Source: Cellulomonas sp. URHD0024
Lineage (GTDB): Bacteria > Actinomycetota > Actinomycetes > Actinomycetales > Cellulomonadaceae
Length of the DNA: 64,000 bases
Direction: 5' to 3'
Assembly (NCBI RefSeq): GCF_000426185.1
Contig: NZ_AUEW01000004.1
Location: 186,001 to 250,000, forward strand
Every line of letters begins with the position of its first letter. The first letter of the stretch is position 1. Of this stretch, positions 7,775-15,802 are shown one piece after another. The notes beneath the pieces were generated by a model. The model did no database searches and was not told the origin of the DNA. It saw only the letters and a program-made list of their open reading frames with translations. The position numbers were made by a program, and so were the translations under genes.

Positions 7775-8671
7775 ATGTCGCGCGACCAGCTCACGTTCGA
7801 CAACCCCGTCGAGCGCCACTCGCACATCAGGCCGCACGCGTCGTGGCAGCCGGTGCCGGGCCTGGACGCGGAGCTGGACCCCCAGGCCGATCACGGCGAG
7901 ACGAGCTACCGCGGCACGGGCCGACTGCCCGGTCGCAAGGCATTGATCACGGGCGGTGACTCGGGCATCGGTGCGGCGGTCGCGATCGCGTTCGCCCGGG
8001 AGGGTGCGGACGTGGCCCTCAGCTACCTGCCGGAGGAGCAGGTCGACGCGGACGCGATCGCGGAGCACGTGCGCGCGGCCGGTCGGACGGTGGTCCTGCT
8101 GCCCGGAGACATCCGGGACCGCGGGTTCTGCCGGGAGATGGTGGCCGGCGCGGTGGACGGGCTGGGCGGGCTCGACATCCTGGTGAACAACGCGGCGCAC
8201 CAGGTGTACCACCAGACGTTCGACGAGCTGGACGAGGACGACCTGCATCGCACGATCCAGACGAACGTCTACGCGATGTTCTGGATCACGCGTGACGCCC
8301 TGCCGCACCTGCCGCCCGGGTCGACCATCATCAACAGCACCTCGGTCCAGGGGTACAACCCGTCGCCGATGATCATCAACTACGCGTCGACGAAGTTCGC
8401 GATCATCGGCTTCACCAAAGCGCTCGCGGCCGACCTCGCGCCGCGCGGGATCCGGGTGAACGCCGTGGCACCCGGGCCGGTCTGGACGCCGCTGCAGGTC
8501 TCGGACGGCCAGCCGACGGAGAAGCTCGACGGTTTCGGGGAGTCGTCCTGGCTCGGCCGCACGAGCCAGCCGGTCGAGCAGGCGCCGGCCTACGTCTTCC
8601 TCGCCTCGCCGGAGTCCAGCTTCGTCGTCGGTGAGGTCATCAACGTCAACGGCGGCGCGAACGTCCCGTAG
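7775..8671 (+). CDS. SDR family oxidoreductase, general-stress type
   Basis: 298 residues. An N-terminal extension of about 50 residues (typical of the YhxC/YdaD/GSP39 group) precedes a Rossmann fold. The extension is followed by TGGDSGIG (59-66) for NAD(P), NNAA near 138, a catalytic serine in INSTSVQGY, and Y203-x3-K207 in NYASTK. The C-terminus VVGEVINVNGG is the usual SDR end. The start ATG has GAAGGAG 7 nt upstream. Members are induced by general stress in Bacillus; the substrate is unknown. It is convergent with a UspA-like gene only 4 bp away. Confidence 0.9.
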   Translation: MSRDQLTFDNPVERHSHIRPHASWQPVPGLDAELDPQADHGETSYRGTGRLPGRKALITGGDSGIGAAVAIAFAREGADVALSYLPEEQVDADAIAEHVRAAGRTVVLLPGDIRDRGFCREMVAGAVDGLGGLDILVNNAAHQVYHQTFDELDEDDLHRTIQTNVYAMFWITRDALPHLPPGSTIINSTSVQGYNPSPMIINYASTKFAIIGFTKALAADLAPRGIRVNAVAPGPVWTPLQVSDGQPTEKLDGFGESSWLGRTSQPVEQAPAYVFLASPESSFVVGEVINVNGGANVP

Positions 8672-8675
8672 GACC

Positions 8676-9137
8676 TCAGACGTCCTCGGTGGCCACCGCC
8701 GTGACGGGCACGTGGAAGTGGTGGGCGAGGCGGTCGGGCAGGTCCTGGTGCATCCAGAGCGAGAAGCGCGTAGGGAGCGTCACGACGACGATCTCGTCGA
8801 ACGTGCGGCCGGCGAGCGCCGACTCCACCGCTCGCAGCGGGTCGGGGTCGGCCACCGCTCCGTCGGCCGTCACGCCGGCGGCCGCCAGCTTCTCGAGGGC
8901 CGCGTCGAGCTTGTTCTGCGCGAGCCTGCGTGCCTCGGCGGGCGGATGAGGGAGCGCGAGGGTCCCGCCCATCACCGGCATCGGGACGGCGACGGCGTTG
9001 GAGGCCAGGTCCTTGACCGGCGTGGCCGGCACGACCAGCCAGAAGTCGGCCGGGCCCTGGGCAGCCCGTTCCCGGACCACCCTGAGCAGCTGGTCCTTGT
9101 CGAGGGTCTGGTTCGCCACGATCGCGTAACGCCGCAT
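8676..9137 (-). CDS. UspA-like alpha/beta protein
   Basis: 153 residues. The layout resembles a universal stress protein fold: beta strand RRYAIVANQTL, later WLVVPATP, a helix EARRLAQNKLDAALEKLAAAGVTADG, then DEIVVVTLPTRFSLWMHQDLPDRLAHHFHVPVTAV. The ATP-binding GxxGx9GS motif of ATP-binding Usp proteins is not visible, so nucleotide binding is uncertain. GGAGG precedes the ATG. It is conserved in actinobacteria as a hypothetical protein. It is next to the stress-type SDR, which is consistent with a stress role, but nothing proves one. Confidence 0.7.
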   Translation of the reverse strand: MRRYAIVANQTLDKDQLLRVVRERAAQGPADFWLVVPATPVKDLASNAVAVPMPVMGGTLALPHPPAEARRLAQNKLDAALEKLAAAGVTADGAVADPDPLRAVESALAGRTFDEIVVVTLPTRFSLWMHQDLPDRLAHHFHVPVTAVATEDV

Positions 9138-9149
9138 GATGTCCCTCCG

Positions 9150-9551
9150 GTGCTGGTCCGGCCGGCGCCTGCGCGGCGTCAGGTCCTCTCCGTTCTAGCA
9201 CGTCCGTGGGGTCGGGGCAGAACGGGTGTACGACGAGATACGAGCGCACCCGACGAACAGGACCGACCCCTCTTCCTCGTCGTCACCATCAGGCCTCGCA
9301 AGGACCGGCTCGCGGAGGCGGAGGCCCAGCTGCAGTCCATGCGGCGGAACACCCTCACGGAACCCGGCTGCGTGTTCATGCACCTCGTGCAGCCGCAGGA
9401 CGACCCGGACTCCTGGGTGATGCTGGAGATGTTCCGGTCCCGCGCCGCGTGGGACGAGCACATGCGGCAGCCGTACAACACGGAGGGCAACGTCCTGCTC
9501 GAGGACCGCCTTCGTGAACCCTCGGAGCTGCGGCTGTTCGACGAGAAGTGA
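9150..9551 (+). CDS. Putative quinol monooxygenase (ABM domain)
   Basis: The core (from about 9273) reads LFLVVTIRPRKDRLAEAEAQL, LTEPGCVFMHLVQPQDDP, WVMLEMFRSRAAWDEHMRQPY and ends ELRLFDEK. It is a compact antibiotic-biosynthesis-monooxygenase (ABM/YgiN) domain of about 93 residues. Such dimeric ferredoxin-like proteins oxidise quinols or small aromatics without cofactor. The start is uncertain: the nearest in-frame canonical start upstream is GTG at 9150, which would add about 40 low-complexity residues. A nearer GTG at 9226 is in another frame. A non-canonical start near 9270 or a small sequence error is possible. Confidence 0.7.
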   Translation: MLVRPAPARRQVLSVLARPWGRGRTGVRRDTSAPDEQDRPLFLVVTIRPRKDRLAEAEAQLQSMRRNTLTEPGCVFMHLVQPQDDPDSWVMLEMFRSRAAWDEHMRQPYNTEGNVLLEDRLREPSELRLFDEK

Positions 9552-9599
9552 GACGAGACGTGACATGAGGACGACCGGCCGGCACGAGTGGTCGCCTTA

Positions 9600-9646
9600 T
9601 TGACACCGGGATAACGTCGGTGTGACTAGACGAGAAATGCCTAGTC
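9600..9646 (+). promoter_or_regulatory. Promoter-like -35 with inverted repeat before the sugar permease
   Basis: A perfect TTGACA sits at 9600-9605, followed 17 nt later by a weak -10 (TGACTA, 9623-9628). Overlapping the -10 are the arms GACTAG (9624-9629) and CTAGTC (9641-9646) of an inverted repeat with an 11-nt spacer. A dyad over the -10 suggests repression by a dimeric regulator. No candidate regulator is adjacent. Confidence 0.45.
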
Positions 9647-9669
9647 CACGCCCCGGCAAGGGGATCGCC

Positions 9670-11007
9670 ATGGACCGACCGACAGTCATCCAGCCAGAGC
9701 CAGAGCTCGCGACCGCGCGCAAGAAGCGCCTGGTCTACCCGGGCCTGACGATCCCGTTCATCCTCGTCGTCACCTGCTTCGCCGCCTGGGGGTCGGCGGC
9801 CAACCTGACGGACGTGCTGGTCGGGGTGTTCCGGCACATCTTCCTGATGTCGAACTTCCAGTCCGCGCTGGTGCAGTTCGCCTACTACGGCGCCTACTTC
9901 GCGCTGGCCATCCCCGCCGCCCTCATCAACAAGCGGTTCGGGTACAAGACCGGGGTGCTGACCGGGCTGGGACTGGCGACGGTCGGCGGGTTCCTGTTCA
10001 TCCCGGCCGGGAGGCTGCTCGAGTACGGGTTCTTCCTGATCGCCCTGTTCGTGCTGGCGGCCGGGTTGTCGATCCTGGAGACGTCGGCGAATCCCTTCGT
10101 GATCTCGATGGGCCCGGAGGCGAGCGCGACGCAGCGGCTCAACCTCGCCCAGGCGTTCAACCCGGTCGGCGCGAACATCGGCGTGCTGCTGGGTGCCGTG
10201 CTCATCCTGCCGAACATCACCTCGGAGGCCGAGAAGGCCACCATGTCGGCCCAGCAGCTGGAGCAGGCCCAGGAGAACGACCTGTCGCTCGTGCTCGGGC
10301 CGTACACCGGCATCGCGCTGGCACTGCTGCTGATCTGGCTGCTCATCGCCTTCCGCAGGATCAACGTGCCCGACGACCACGTCCACTTCGGGGTGGACCA
10401 GAGGTCGGGGGGAGCGTTCGCGCGCCTGTGGCGCAACCGCCACTACCGGTTCGGCGTGGTCGCCCAGTTCGTCAACGTCGGCGCGCAGGTCTGCGCCTGG
10501 AGCTTCACCATCCAGTACGCCCAGGACGTCGTCGGCGTCCCCGCCTCGCACGCCGGGTGGTACCTGCAGGCGAGCCTCATCCTGTTCCTGATCTCGCGCT
10601 TCGTGATGACGTACCTGCTCGGCATCGTCCGGCCGACGAAGCTCCTGTTCGTCATGGCGCTGCTCGGGGTCGTGCTCGCGCTCACCGCGGTGCTCGTGCC
10701 GAACATGGTCGGACTGGTCGCGGTCGTCGGGATCTCGGTCTCGCTGTCCCTGATGTTCCCGACGATCTACGGCGTCGCCCTGCAGGGCCTCGGCCCGGAC
10801 ACGAAGTTCGGTGCCGCCGGTCTGGTGATGGCGATCCTCGGCGGTGCTCTCCTGCCGCCCGTCATGGGCCTGATCATGGACTCGTCCGGCACCGCACGCG
10901 GCTTCATCGTGCCCGCCGTCTGCCTCGCGGTCGTCGCCGCGTACGCGCTCTTCGACCTGCGCTCGGAACGGCATGCCGCACCGCTGGTCGCGGAGGGCGC
11001 GCACTGA
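9670..11007 (+). CDS. fucP: L-fucose permease-like MFS sugar:H+ symporter
   Basis: A 445-residue, 12-helix major-facilitator protein of the FucP family. Characteristic stretches include FILVVTCFAAWGSAANLTDVL in helix 1 (an N/D-containing proton and sugar site region), ILETSANPFV, RLNLAQAFNPVG and AGWYLQASLILFLISRF. It should import L-fucose or a related 6-deoxy or keto sugar with protons. The start ATG at 9670 has AAGGGG 7 nt upstream; a GTG at 9622 adds 16 unlikely residues. No fucose catabolic genes are adjacent, so the exact sugar is inferred from family only. Confidence 0.85.
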   Translation: MDRPTVIQPEPELATARKKRLVYPGLTIPFILVVTCFAAWGSAANLTDVLVGVFRHIFLMSNFQSALVQFAYYGAYFALAIPAALINKRFGYKTGVLTGLGLATVGGFLFIPAGRLLEYGFFLIALFVLAAGLSILETSANPFVISMGPEASATQRLNLAQAFNPVGANIGVLLGAVLILPNITSEAEKATMSAQQLEQAQENDLSLVLGPYTGIALALLLIWLLIAFRRINVPDDHVHFGVDQRSGGAFARLWRNRHYRFGVVAQFVNVGAQVCAWSFTIQYAQDVVGVPASHAGWYLQASLILFLISRFVMTYLLGIVRPTKLLFVMALLGVVLALTAVLVPNMVGLVAVVGISVSLSLMFPTIYGVALQGLGPDTKFGAAGLVMAILGGALLPPVMGLIMDSSGTARGFIVPAVCLAVVAAYALFDLRSERHAAPLVAEGAH

Positions 11008-11053
11008 GCCCCGCGGAGGTGCATCTGCAGCAGCCAGGCTTACGCTCGTCGGG

Positions 11054-12439
11054 ATGATGCGTCCAACTGCGGCAACTGTCGGCGAGCTCCGCGCTTCGGG
11101 GCATGTGCACACGTCGGTACGGGCCGAGATCCGTGCCAACCTCCTCGCGGCGCTCCGGGAGGGCCGCGACCCCTGGCCGGGCATCCACGGCTTCGGCGAG
11201 ACGGTGGTCCCGCAGCTCGAACGGGCGCTGATCGCCGGGCACGACATCGTGCTGCTCGGCGAGCGAGGTCAGGGCAAGACACGACTCCTGCGGACCTTGG
11301 TCGGCCTGCTCGACGAGTGGTCCCCGGTGATCGACGGCTCCGAGCTGGGGGAGCACCCGTACGAGCCCATCACGGCCGCCAGCCGCCGGCGGGCACAGGA
11401 GCTCGGGGACCTTCTTCCGGTCGTCTGGCGGCACCGCGACGAGCGGTACGTGGAGAAGCTGGCGACGCCGGACACGAGCGTCGCGGACCTGATCGGCGAC
11501 GTGGACCCCATGAAGGTCGCCGAGGGGCGTGCGCTGGGTGACCCCGAGACGATCCACTTCGGACTGGTGCCGCGGGGTCATCGGGGGGTCGTCGCCATCA
11601 ACGAGCTGCCCGACCTCGCCGAGCGCATCCAGGTCGCGATGCTGAACGTGATGGAGGAGCGGGACATCCAGATCCGCGGCTACGTCGTGCGTCTCCCGCT
11701 GGACGTCCTGGTGGTGGCCACCGCGAACCCGGAGGACTACACCAACCGCGGGCGGATCATCACGCCGCTGAAGGACCGGTTCGGGGCCGAGATCCGCACG
11801 CACTACCCGACGGCGCTCGCCGACGAGATCGCGGTGGTCCGTCAGGAGGCGTCGCTCGAGGCGGAGGTCCCGGACCACGTCGTCGAGATCCTGGCCAGGT
11901 TCACGCGCGCGCTGCGTGAGTCGAGCGCGGTCGACCAGCGCAGCGGGGTGAGCGCCCGCTTCGCGATCGCGGGCGCGGAGACGGTCGCGGCCTCGGCCCT
12001 GCACCGCGCAGCGCGGCAGGGCGAGGATCACGCCGTGGCCCGCCCGGTCGACCTGGAGACCGCCGTCGACGTCCTCGCGGGCAAGATCGAGTTCGAGTCG
12101 GGGGAGGAAGGGCGAGAGGACGAGATCCTCGACCACCTGCTGCGAACCGCGACGGCCGAGACGGTCCGCGCGCACCTGCGAGGCATCGACTTCACGGTGC
12201 TCGTGGACGCGATCGCACGAGGGGCGGTCGTCACCACCGGTGAGCAGGTCAGCGCCCGCGACGTGCTGACCGGCCTGCCCGCGCTGGGCGAGTCGGAGCT
12301 GTACGACGAGATCTGCGCCCGTCTGGACGCCACGAACGACGGCGAGCGGGCCGCTGCGATCGAGCTCGCGCTGGAGGGTCTGTACCTGTCGCGTCGGATC
12401 AGCAAGGAGTCGGGGGGCGGCGAGACGATCTATGGCTAG
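11054..12439 (+). CDS. AAA+ ATPase of the magnesium-chelatase-like (ChlI/MoxR) group
   Basis: 461 residues. Walker A is GERGQGKT (about 70-77), Walker B is VVAINELPDL, and sensor 1 is VVATANPEDYTNRG. The C-terminal lid is followed by an all-alpha tail. This architecture, always with a VWA partner, occurs widely in actinobacteria (Rv0958/Rv0959 in M. tuberculosis) and is often annotated as magnesium chelatase although no chlorophyll pathway exists. The ATG at 11054 is used; a second ATG follows at once. Its 3' end overlaps the VWA gene by 8 nt, implying equimolar expression. The cellular role is unknown; a chaperone-like assembly or activation machine is the family expectation. Confidence 0.88.
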   Translation: MMRPTAATVGELRASGHVHTSVRAEIRANLLAALREGRDPWPGIHGFGETVVPQLERALIAGHDIVLLGERGQGKTRLLRTLVGLLDEWSPVIDGSELGEHPYEPITAASRRRAQELGDLLPVVWRHRDERYVEKLATPDTSVADLIGDVDPMKVAEGRALGDPETIHFGLVPRGHRGVVAINELPDLAERIQVAMLNVMEERDIQIRGYVVRLPLDVLVVATANPEDYTNRGRIITPLKDRFGAEIRTHYPTALADEIAVVRQEASLEAEVPDHVVEILARFTRALRESSAVDQRSGVSARFAIAGAETVAASALHRAARQGEDHAVARPVDLETAVDVLAGKIEFESGEEGREDEILDHLLRTATAETVRAHLRGIDFTVLVDAIARGAVVTTGEQVSARDVLTGLPALGESELYDEICARLDATNDGERAAAIELALEGLYLSRRISKESGGGETIYG

Positions 12440-14435
12440 GGCCAACCGTCGACTGACCAAGCGGTACACCCCGTACGTCGACGGTCCGGACCCGCTCGCG
12501 CCGCCGGTGGACCTGGCGGAGGCGCTGGACGCGATCGGGCAGGACGTGATGGCGGGCTCGTCGCCCGAGCACGCGATGCGGGAGTTCCTGCGGCGCGGCG
12601 GCAGGGACCAGGTCGGCATGGACGAGCTGGCGAGGCGCGTCGCCGAGAGGCGCAGGGAGCTGACCCGCACGAACAACCTCGACGGGACGCTGCAGGAGGT
12701 CAAGGAGCTGCTCGACCGGGCGGTCCTCACCGAGCGCAAGCAGCTGGCGCGCGACGTCGACATGGACGAGGGCGACCGTGCTCTGGCGCAGATGCAGCTC
12801 GACAACCTCCCCGCCTCTCCCGCGGCCGCGGTCAGCGAGCTCAACGGGTACGAGTGGCGCAGCGGCGAGGCGCGCGAGGAGTTCGAGAAGATCAAGGACC
12901 TGCTGGGCCGGGAGGTCCTCGACCAGCGGTTCGCCGGCCTCAAGCAGGCGCTGGAGAACGCGACCGACGAGGACCGCGCCGCCCTGAACGAGATGCTGGC
13001 CGACCTCAACGGTCTCCTGGAGAGCCGCAAGCGCGGCGAGGACACCCAGGAGCAGTTCGACGACTTCATGGCCAAGCACGGCGACTACTTCCCCGAGCGG
13101 CCGCAGAACCTCGACGAGCTCCTGGACGCCCTGGCCAGCAGGGCGGCTGCAGCGCAGCGGATGCGCAACTCGATGACGCGCGAGCAGCGCGAGGAGCTCG
13201 ACGCGCTCGCCCAGCAGGCCTTCGGCTCGTCGGACCTCATGAGCGAGCTGAGCCAGCTCGACGACAGCCTCCGCTCGCTGCGGCCCGGCGAGGACTGGGG
13301 CGGTTCGCAGCGTCTGACCGGCGAGAACGGGCTCGGGCTGGGCGATGGCACCGGCGTCTTCCAGGACCTCGCCGACCTCGACGCCCTGGCCGAGCAGCTG
13401 GCGCAGTCCTACCAGGGCTCGCGGCTGGACGACCTCGACCTCGACAAGCTGGCGCGCCAGCTCGGACCGGACGCGGCGGTGGACGCGCGCACCCTGCAGC
13501 GGCTGGAGGAGGCCCTGCGCGACTCCGGCACCGTGCGGCGGGGTTCGGACGGCCAGCTCGCGTTGACGCCCAAGGCCATGCGCCAGCTCGGCAGGTCCGT
13601 CCTTCGCGCCGTCGCCGACACGATGTCCGGTCGCACGGGCGGCCACGACGTCCGCCGCTCCGGCGCCGCCGGGGAGCCCTCGGGGTCGACCCGGGAGTGG
13701 GCGTTCGGCGACACCGAGCCGTGGGACGTGACGCGGACGATCACCAACGCGCTGGTCCGGGCGCCGGCAGACGGGGGCAGGGTCACCATCCAGATCGACG
13801 ACGTCGAGGTCCAGGAGACCGAGGCGCGGACGCAGGCGTGCGTGGCGCTCCTCGTCGACACGTCGTTCTCGATGGCCATGGACGGCCGCTGGGTGCCGAT
13901 GAAGCGCACCGCGCTGGCACTGCACACCCTGGTCACCAGCCGGTTCCGCGGGGACGACCTGCAGCTGATCGGGTTCGGCCGCAGCGCGTCCGTGATGCAG
14001 ATCGAGCAGCTCGTCGGGCTCGACGCCCGGTGGGAGAAGGGCACGAACCTGCACCACGCGCTGCTGCTCGCCAACCGGCACTTCCGCAAGCACCCGAACG
14101 CCCAACCCGTGCTCCTCGTCGTCACGGACGGCGAACCGACCTCCCACCTGGAGTCGAACGGCGAGGTCTTCTTCGACTACCCGCCGAACCCGGTGACGAT
14201 CGCCCTCGCGGTGCGCGAGCTCGACGGCTCGGCGCGGCTGGGCGCGCGCACGACCTTCTTCCGCCTCGGCGACGACCCCGGCCTCGCGCGGTTCGTCGAC
14301 GCCATGGCCCGGCGGGCGGGCGGCACCGTCGTGACGCCCGAGAGCGACGACCTCGGGGCCGCGGTCATCGACTCCTACCTGAGCTCACGCCGCAGCGGCG
14401 CCTTCGGTGGCTGGGGCCGCGACGACGAGTGGTGA
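12432..14435 (+). CDS. VWA domain protein partner of AAA+ ATPase
   Basis: 667 residues. The first about 440 are charged and mostly helical (for example ELDALAQQAFGSSDLMSELSQL), with probable coiled-coil segments. The C-terminal VWA domain carries a complete MIDAS: DTSFSM (from about 476), a threonine in KGTNLHHA (about 538) and VTDGEPT (about 564). It resembles ChlD/CoxE-type subunits. It overlaps the AAA+ gene by 8 nt, so the two products probably form one complex. In the mycobacterial homologue pair the job is also unsettled. A convergent gene and hairpin follow. Confidence 0.88.
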   Translation: MARANRRLTKRYTPYVDGPDPLAPPVDLAEALDAIGQDVMAGSSPEHAMREFLRRGGRDQVGMDELARRVAERRRELTRTNNLDGTLQEVKELLDRAVLTERKQLARDVDMDEGDRALAQMQLDNLPASPAAAVSELNGYEWRSGEAREEFEKIKDLLGREVLDQRFAGLKQALENATDEDRAALNEMLADLNGLLESRKRGEDTQEQFDDFMAKHGDYFPERPQNLDELLDALASRAAAAQRMRNSMTREQREELDALAQQAFGSSDLMSELSQLDDSLRSLRPGEDWGGSQRLTGENGLGLGDGTGVFQDLADLDALAEQLAQSYQGSRLDDLDLDKLARQLGPDAAVDARTLQRLEEALRDSGTVRRGSDGQLALTPKAMRQLGRSVLRAVADTMSGRTGGHDVRRSGAAGEPSGSTREWAFGDTEPWDVTRTITNALVRAPADGGRVTIQIDDVEVQETEARTQACVALLVDTSFSMAMDGRWVPMKRTALALHTLVTSRFRGDDLQLIGFGRSASVMQIEQLVGLDARWEKGTNLHHALLLANRHFRKHPNAQPVLLVVTDGEPTSHLESNGEVFFDYPPNPVTIALAVRELDGSARLGARTTFFRLGDDPGLARFVDAMARRAGGTVVTPESDDLGAAVIDSYLSSRRSGAFGGWGRDDEW

Positions 14436-14453
14436 GCAGGCGGTCAGCGACGA

Positions 14454-14476
14454 GGTCGTCGAGGTACGGGACGACC
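14454..14476. terminator. Hairpin between convergent VWA and SCO1664-family genes
   Basis: GGTCGTC and GACGACC arms (7 bp) enclose a 9-nt loop in the 44-bp gap between two convergent genes. No T-run follows on either strand, as is common in high-GC actinobacteria. A bidirectional terminator is likely. Confidence 0.5.
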
Positions 14477-14479
14477 GGA

Positions 14480-15253
14480 TCAGAAGATGGGCCACGGGAA
14501 CGCGGGCATGTCTCCGCGCGGGCCGGGGAAGACCGCTCGGCGAAGTAGCCGGTCGCAGCGGGTAGCCAGCGCCGCCAGCTCGCCATCGCTGAGGAGCCCG
14601 GCCAGTCGCCGACCGAGGTCGCCGTCGAGGTCCGCACGCACCCGGTGCACGCCGGCCACCTCGTCGGGCTCCAGCGACTCGCCCCGCCAGCCCCACAGGA
14701 CCGTGCGCAGCTTGTGCTCCTCGTGGAAGGTCACACCGTGGTCCACGCCGTAGCGGTGACCCTGCCCGGTCGGGAGGATGTGGCCGCCCTTGCGGTCGGC
14801 GTTGTTCACCACGACGTCGAACACGGCCATCCGGCGCAGCGCGGCGGAGTCCTCGTGGATCAGGACCATCGGCTCGTCGTCGTCGTCGATCCCCTGGAAG
14901 ACCGCGCGCCAGCCGTGCGGCGGCACGGCCTGTGCCGGGACGACGTCGACCGGGTCCTGCTGGGGGTCGGGCTCCTGCCAGAGCTGCACCATGCCGGGAC
15001 CGAGCGGGCCGTCGCGCAGGCAGGTGGCCGGCACGACGTCCCAACCGAACGCCTCCGAGACCAGGTAGGCCGCCGCCTCTCGGTTGGCCAAGGTCCCGTC
15101 CGGGAAGTCCCAGAGCGGCTTCTCGCCGGCGACGGGCTTGTAGACGACGCGGTCGTCGCCGATCGTCGCGAGGAACGTGGCGTTCGAGGCGACCGTGATG
15201 CGCCCGACGAGCTCGAGCTCACCGGCGACGAGGTCGACGTCGTCGCCGGTCAC
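14480..15253 (-). CDS. SCO1664-family protein (kinase-fold, PI3/4-kinase-like)
   Basis: 257 residues starting at a GTG whose last bases overlap the stop of the DUF3090 gene (GTGA). Recognisable blocks: ATIGDDRVVYKPVAGEKPLWDFPDGTLANREAAAYLVS, with the family's 'KP..GE.PLWDFP.GTL..RE.AA' signature, and VFDVVVNNADRKGGH, a DxxxNNxDRK catalytic-like loop. FHEEHKLRTVLWGW follows. The fold is that of phosphatidylinositol 3/4-kinase-like proteins. The biochemical role is not established. It is last in a conserved actinobacterial trio with a histidine phosphatase and DUF3090. Confidence 0.9.
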   Translation of the reverse strand: MTGDDVDLVAGELELVGRITVASNATFLATIGDDRVVYKPVAGEKPLWDFPDGTLANREAAAYLVSEAFGWDVVPATCLRDGPLGPGMVQLWQEPDPQQDPVDVVPAQAVPPHGWRAVFQGIDDDDEPMVLIHEDSAALRRMAVFDVVVNNADRKGGHILPTGQGHRYGVDHGVTFHEEHKLRTVLWGWRGESLEPDEVAGVHRVRADLDGDLGRRLAGLLSDGELAALATRCDRLLRRAVFPGPRGDMPAFPWPIF

Positions 15254-15792
15254 GCCTCGGGCGCGCCGCACACATGGCCCACGTCGGCCGGCCTGCCGCA
15301 CAGCGGACACAGGGGACGACCTGACGCGACGACCTGCCGGGTGCGCTGGACGAACGCCCGCGCGGTCCCGACCGGCATCCGGACCAGCAGCATCTCGCTC
15401 GGCTCGCTCGGCTCGGTCTCCTCCTCCTCGTCGGAGGTCGCGTCGAACGGGAACGCCTCGACGACCACCTGCGCCGTGGACGGATCCCAGCCCAGGCGCA
15501 TCAGCCCGGCGCGGAACTGCTCCTCGACCGGTTGGTCCAGCGGGTCGTCGTCGACGAGCTCGACGGGCGTGTCCACCGGGACGCTGAACCGGTTGCCCTC
15601 GTCGGTCATGAGCGCGTCCAGGATCTCGTCGATCTTCTCGGCGAGCACGGCTGACTGCTCCTTCTCCAGGGCGACGCTGGTGCTGCGGGCTCCGTCGCGA
15701 ACCTGCAGGTAGAAGGTTCGCTCACCCGGGCGCCCCACCGTTCCGACGATCACACGCTCGGGCCAGTCGAACCGGTGGACGAGTGTCGGCAT
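15250..15792 (-). CDS. DUF3090 family protein
   Basis: 180 residues. Family-typical features: FDWPERVIVGTVGRPGERTFYLQV, SVALEKEQSAVLAEKIDEILD, and a C-terminal CPLCGRPADVGHVC zinc-ribbon-like four-cysteine/His cluster. An acidic linker (SDEEEETEPSEPSE) lies before MLLVRMPVGTARAFVQRT. It starts at ATG 15792, a few bases after the phosphatase gene stop at 15803, and ends in a 4-nt overlap with the SCO1664-family gene. The trio is broadly conserved and often near mshC, but mshC is not in this window. The function is unknown. Confidence 0.9.
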   Translation of the reverse strand: MPTLVHRFDWPERVIVGTVGRPGERTFYLQVRDGARSTSVALEKEQSAVLAEKIDEILDALMTDEGNRFSVPVDTPVELVDDDPLDQPVEEQFRAGLMRLGWDPSTAQVVVEAFPFDATSDEEEETEPSEPSEMLLVRMPVGTARAFVQRTRQVVASGRPLCPLCGRPADVGHVCGAPEA

Positions 15793-15802
15793 GCCGCCCA
15801 CT

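Noticed and set aside
6389..8308. Very long minus-strand open frame continuing upstream of the ADP-ribosylglycohydrolase ATG
   Set aside because: It runs antisense across the Nudix regulator and SDR genes, has no domain similarity, and is expected in GC-rich DNA. The real gene starts at 6388 with a good ribosome site.
9226..9420. Separate small gene starting at GTG 9226
   Set aside because: Its frame gives a serine/arginine-rich sequence without similarity; the overlapping frame encodes the ABM domain.
11054..14435. Cobalt or magnesium chelatase assignment for the AAA+/VWA pair
   Set aside because: No large chelatase subunit or tetrapyrrole gene is in the window, and homologous pairs occur in organisms lacking those pathways.
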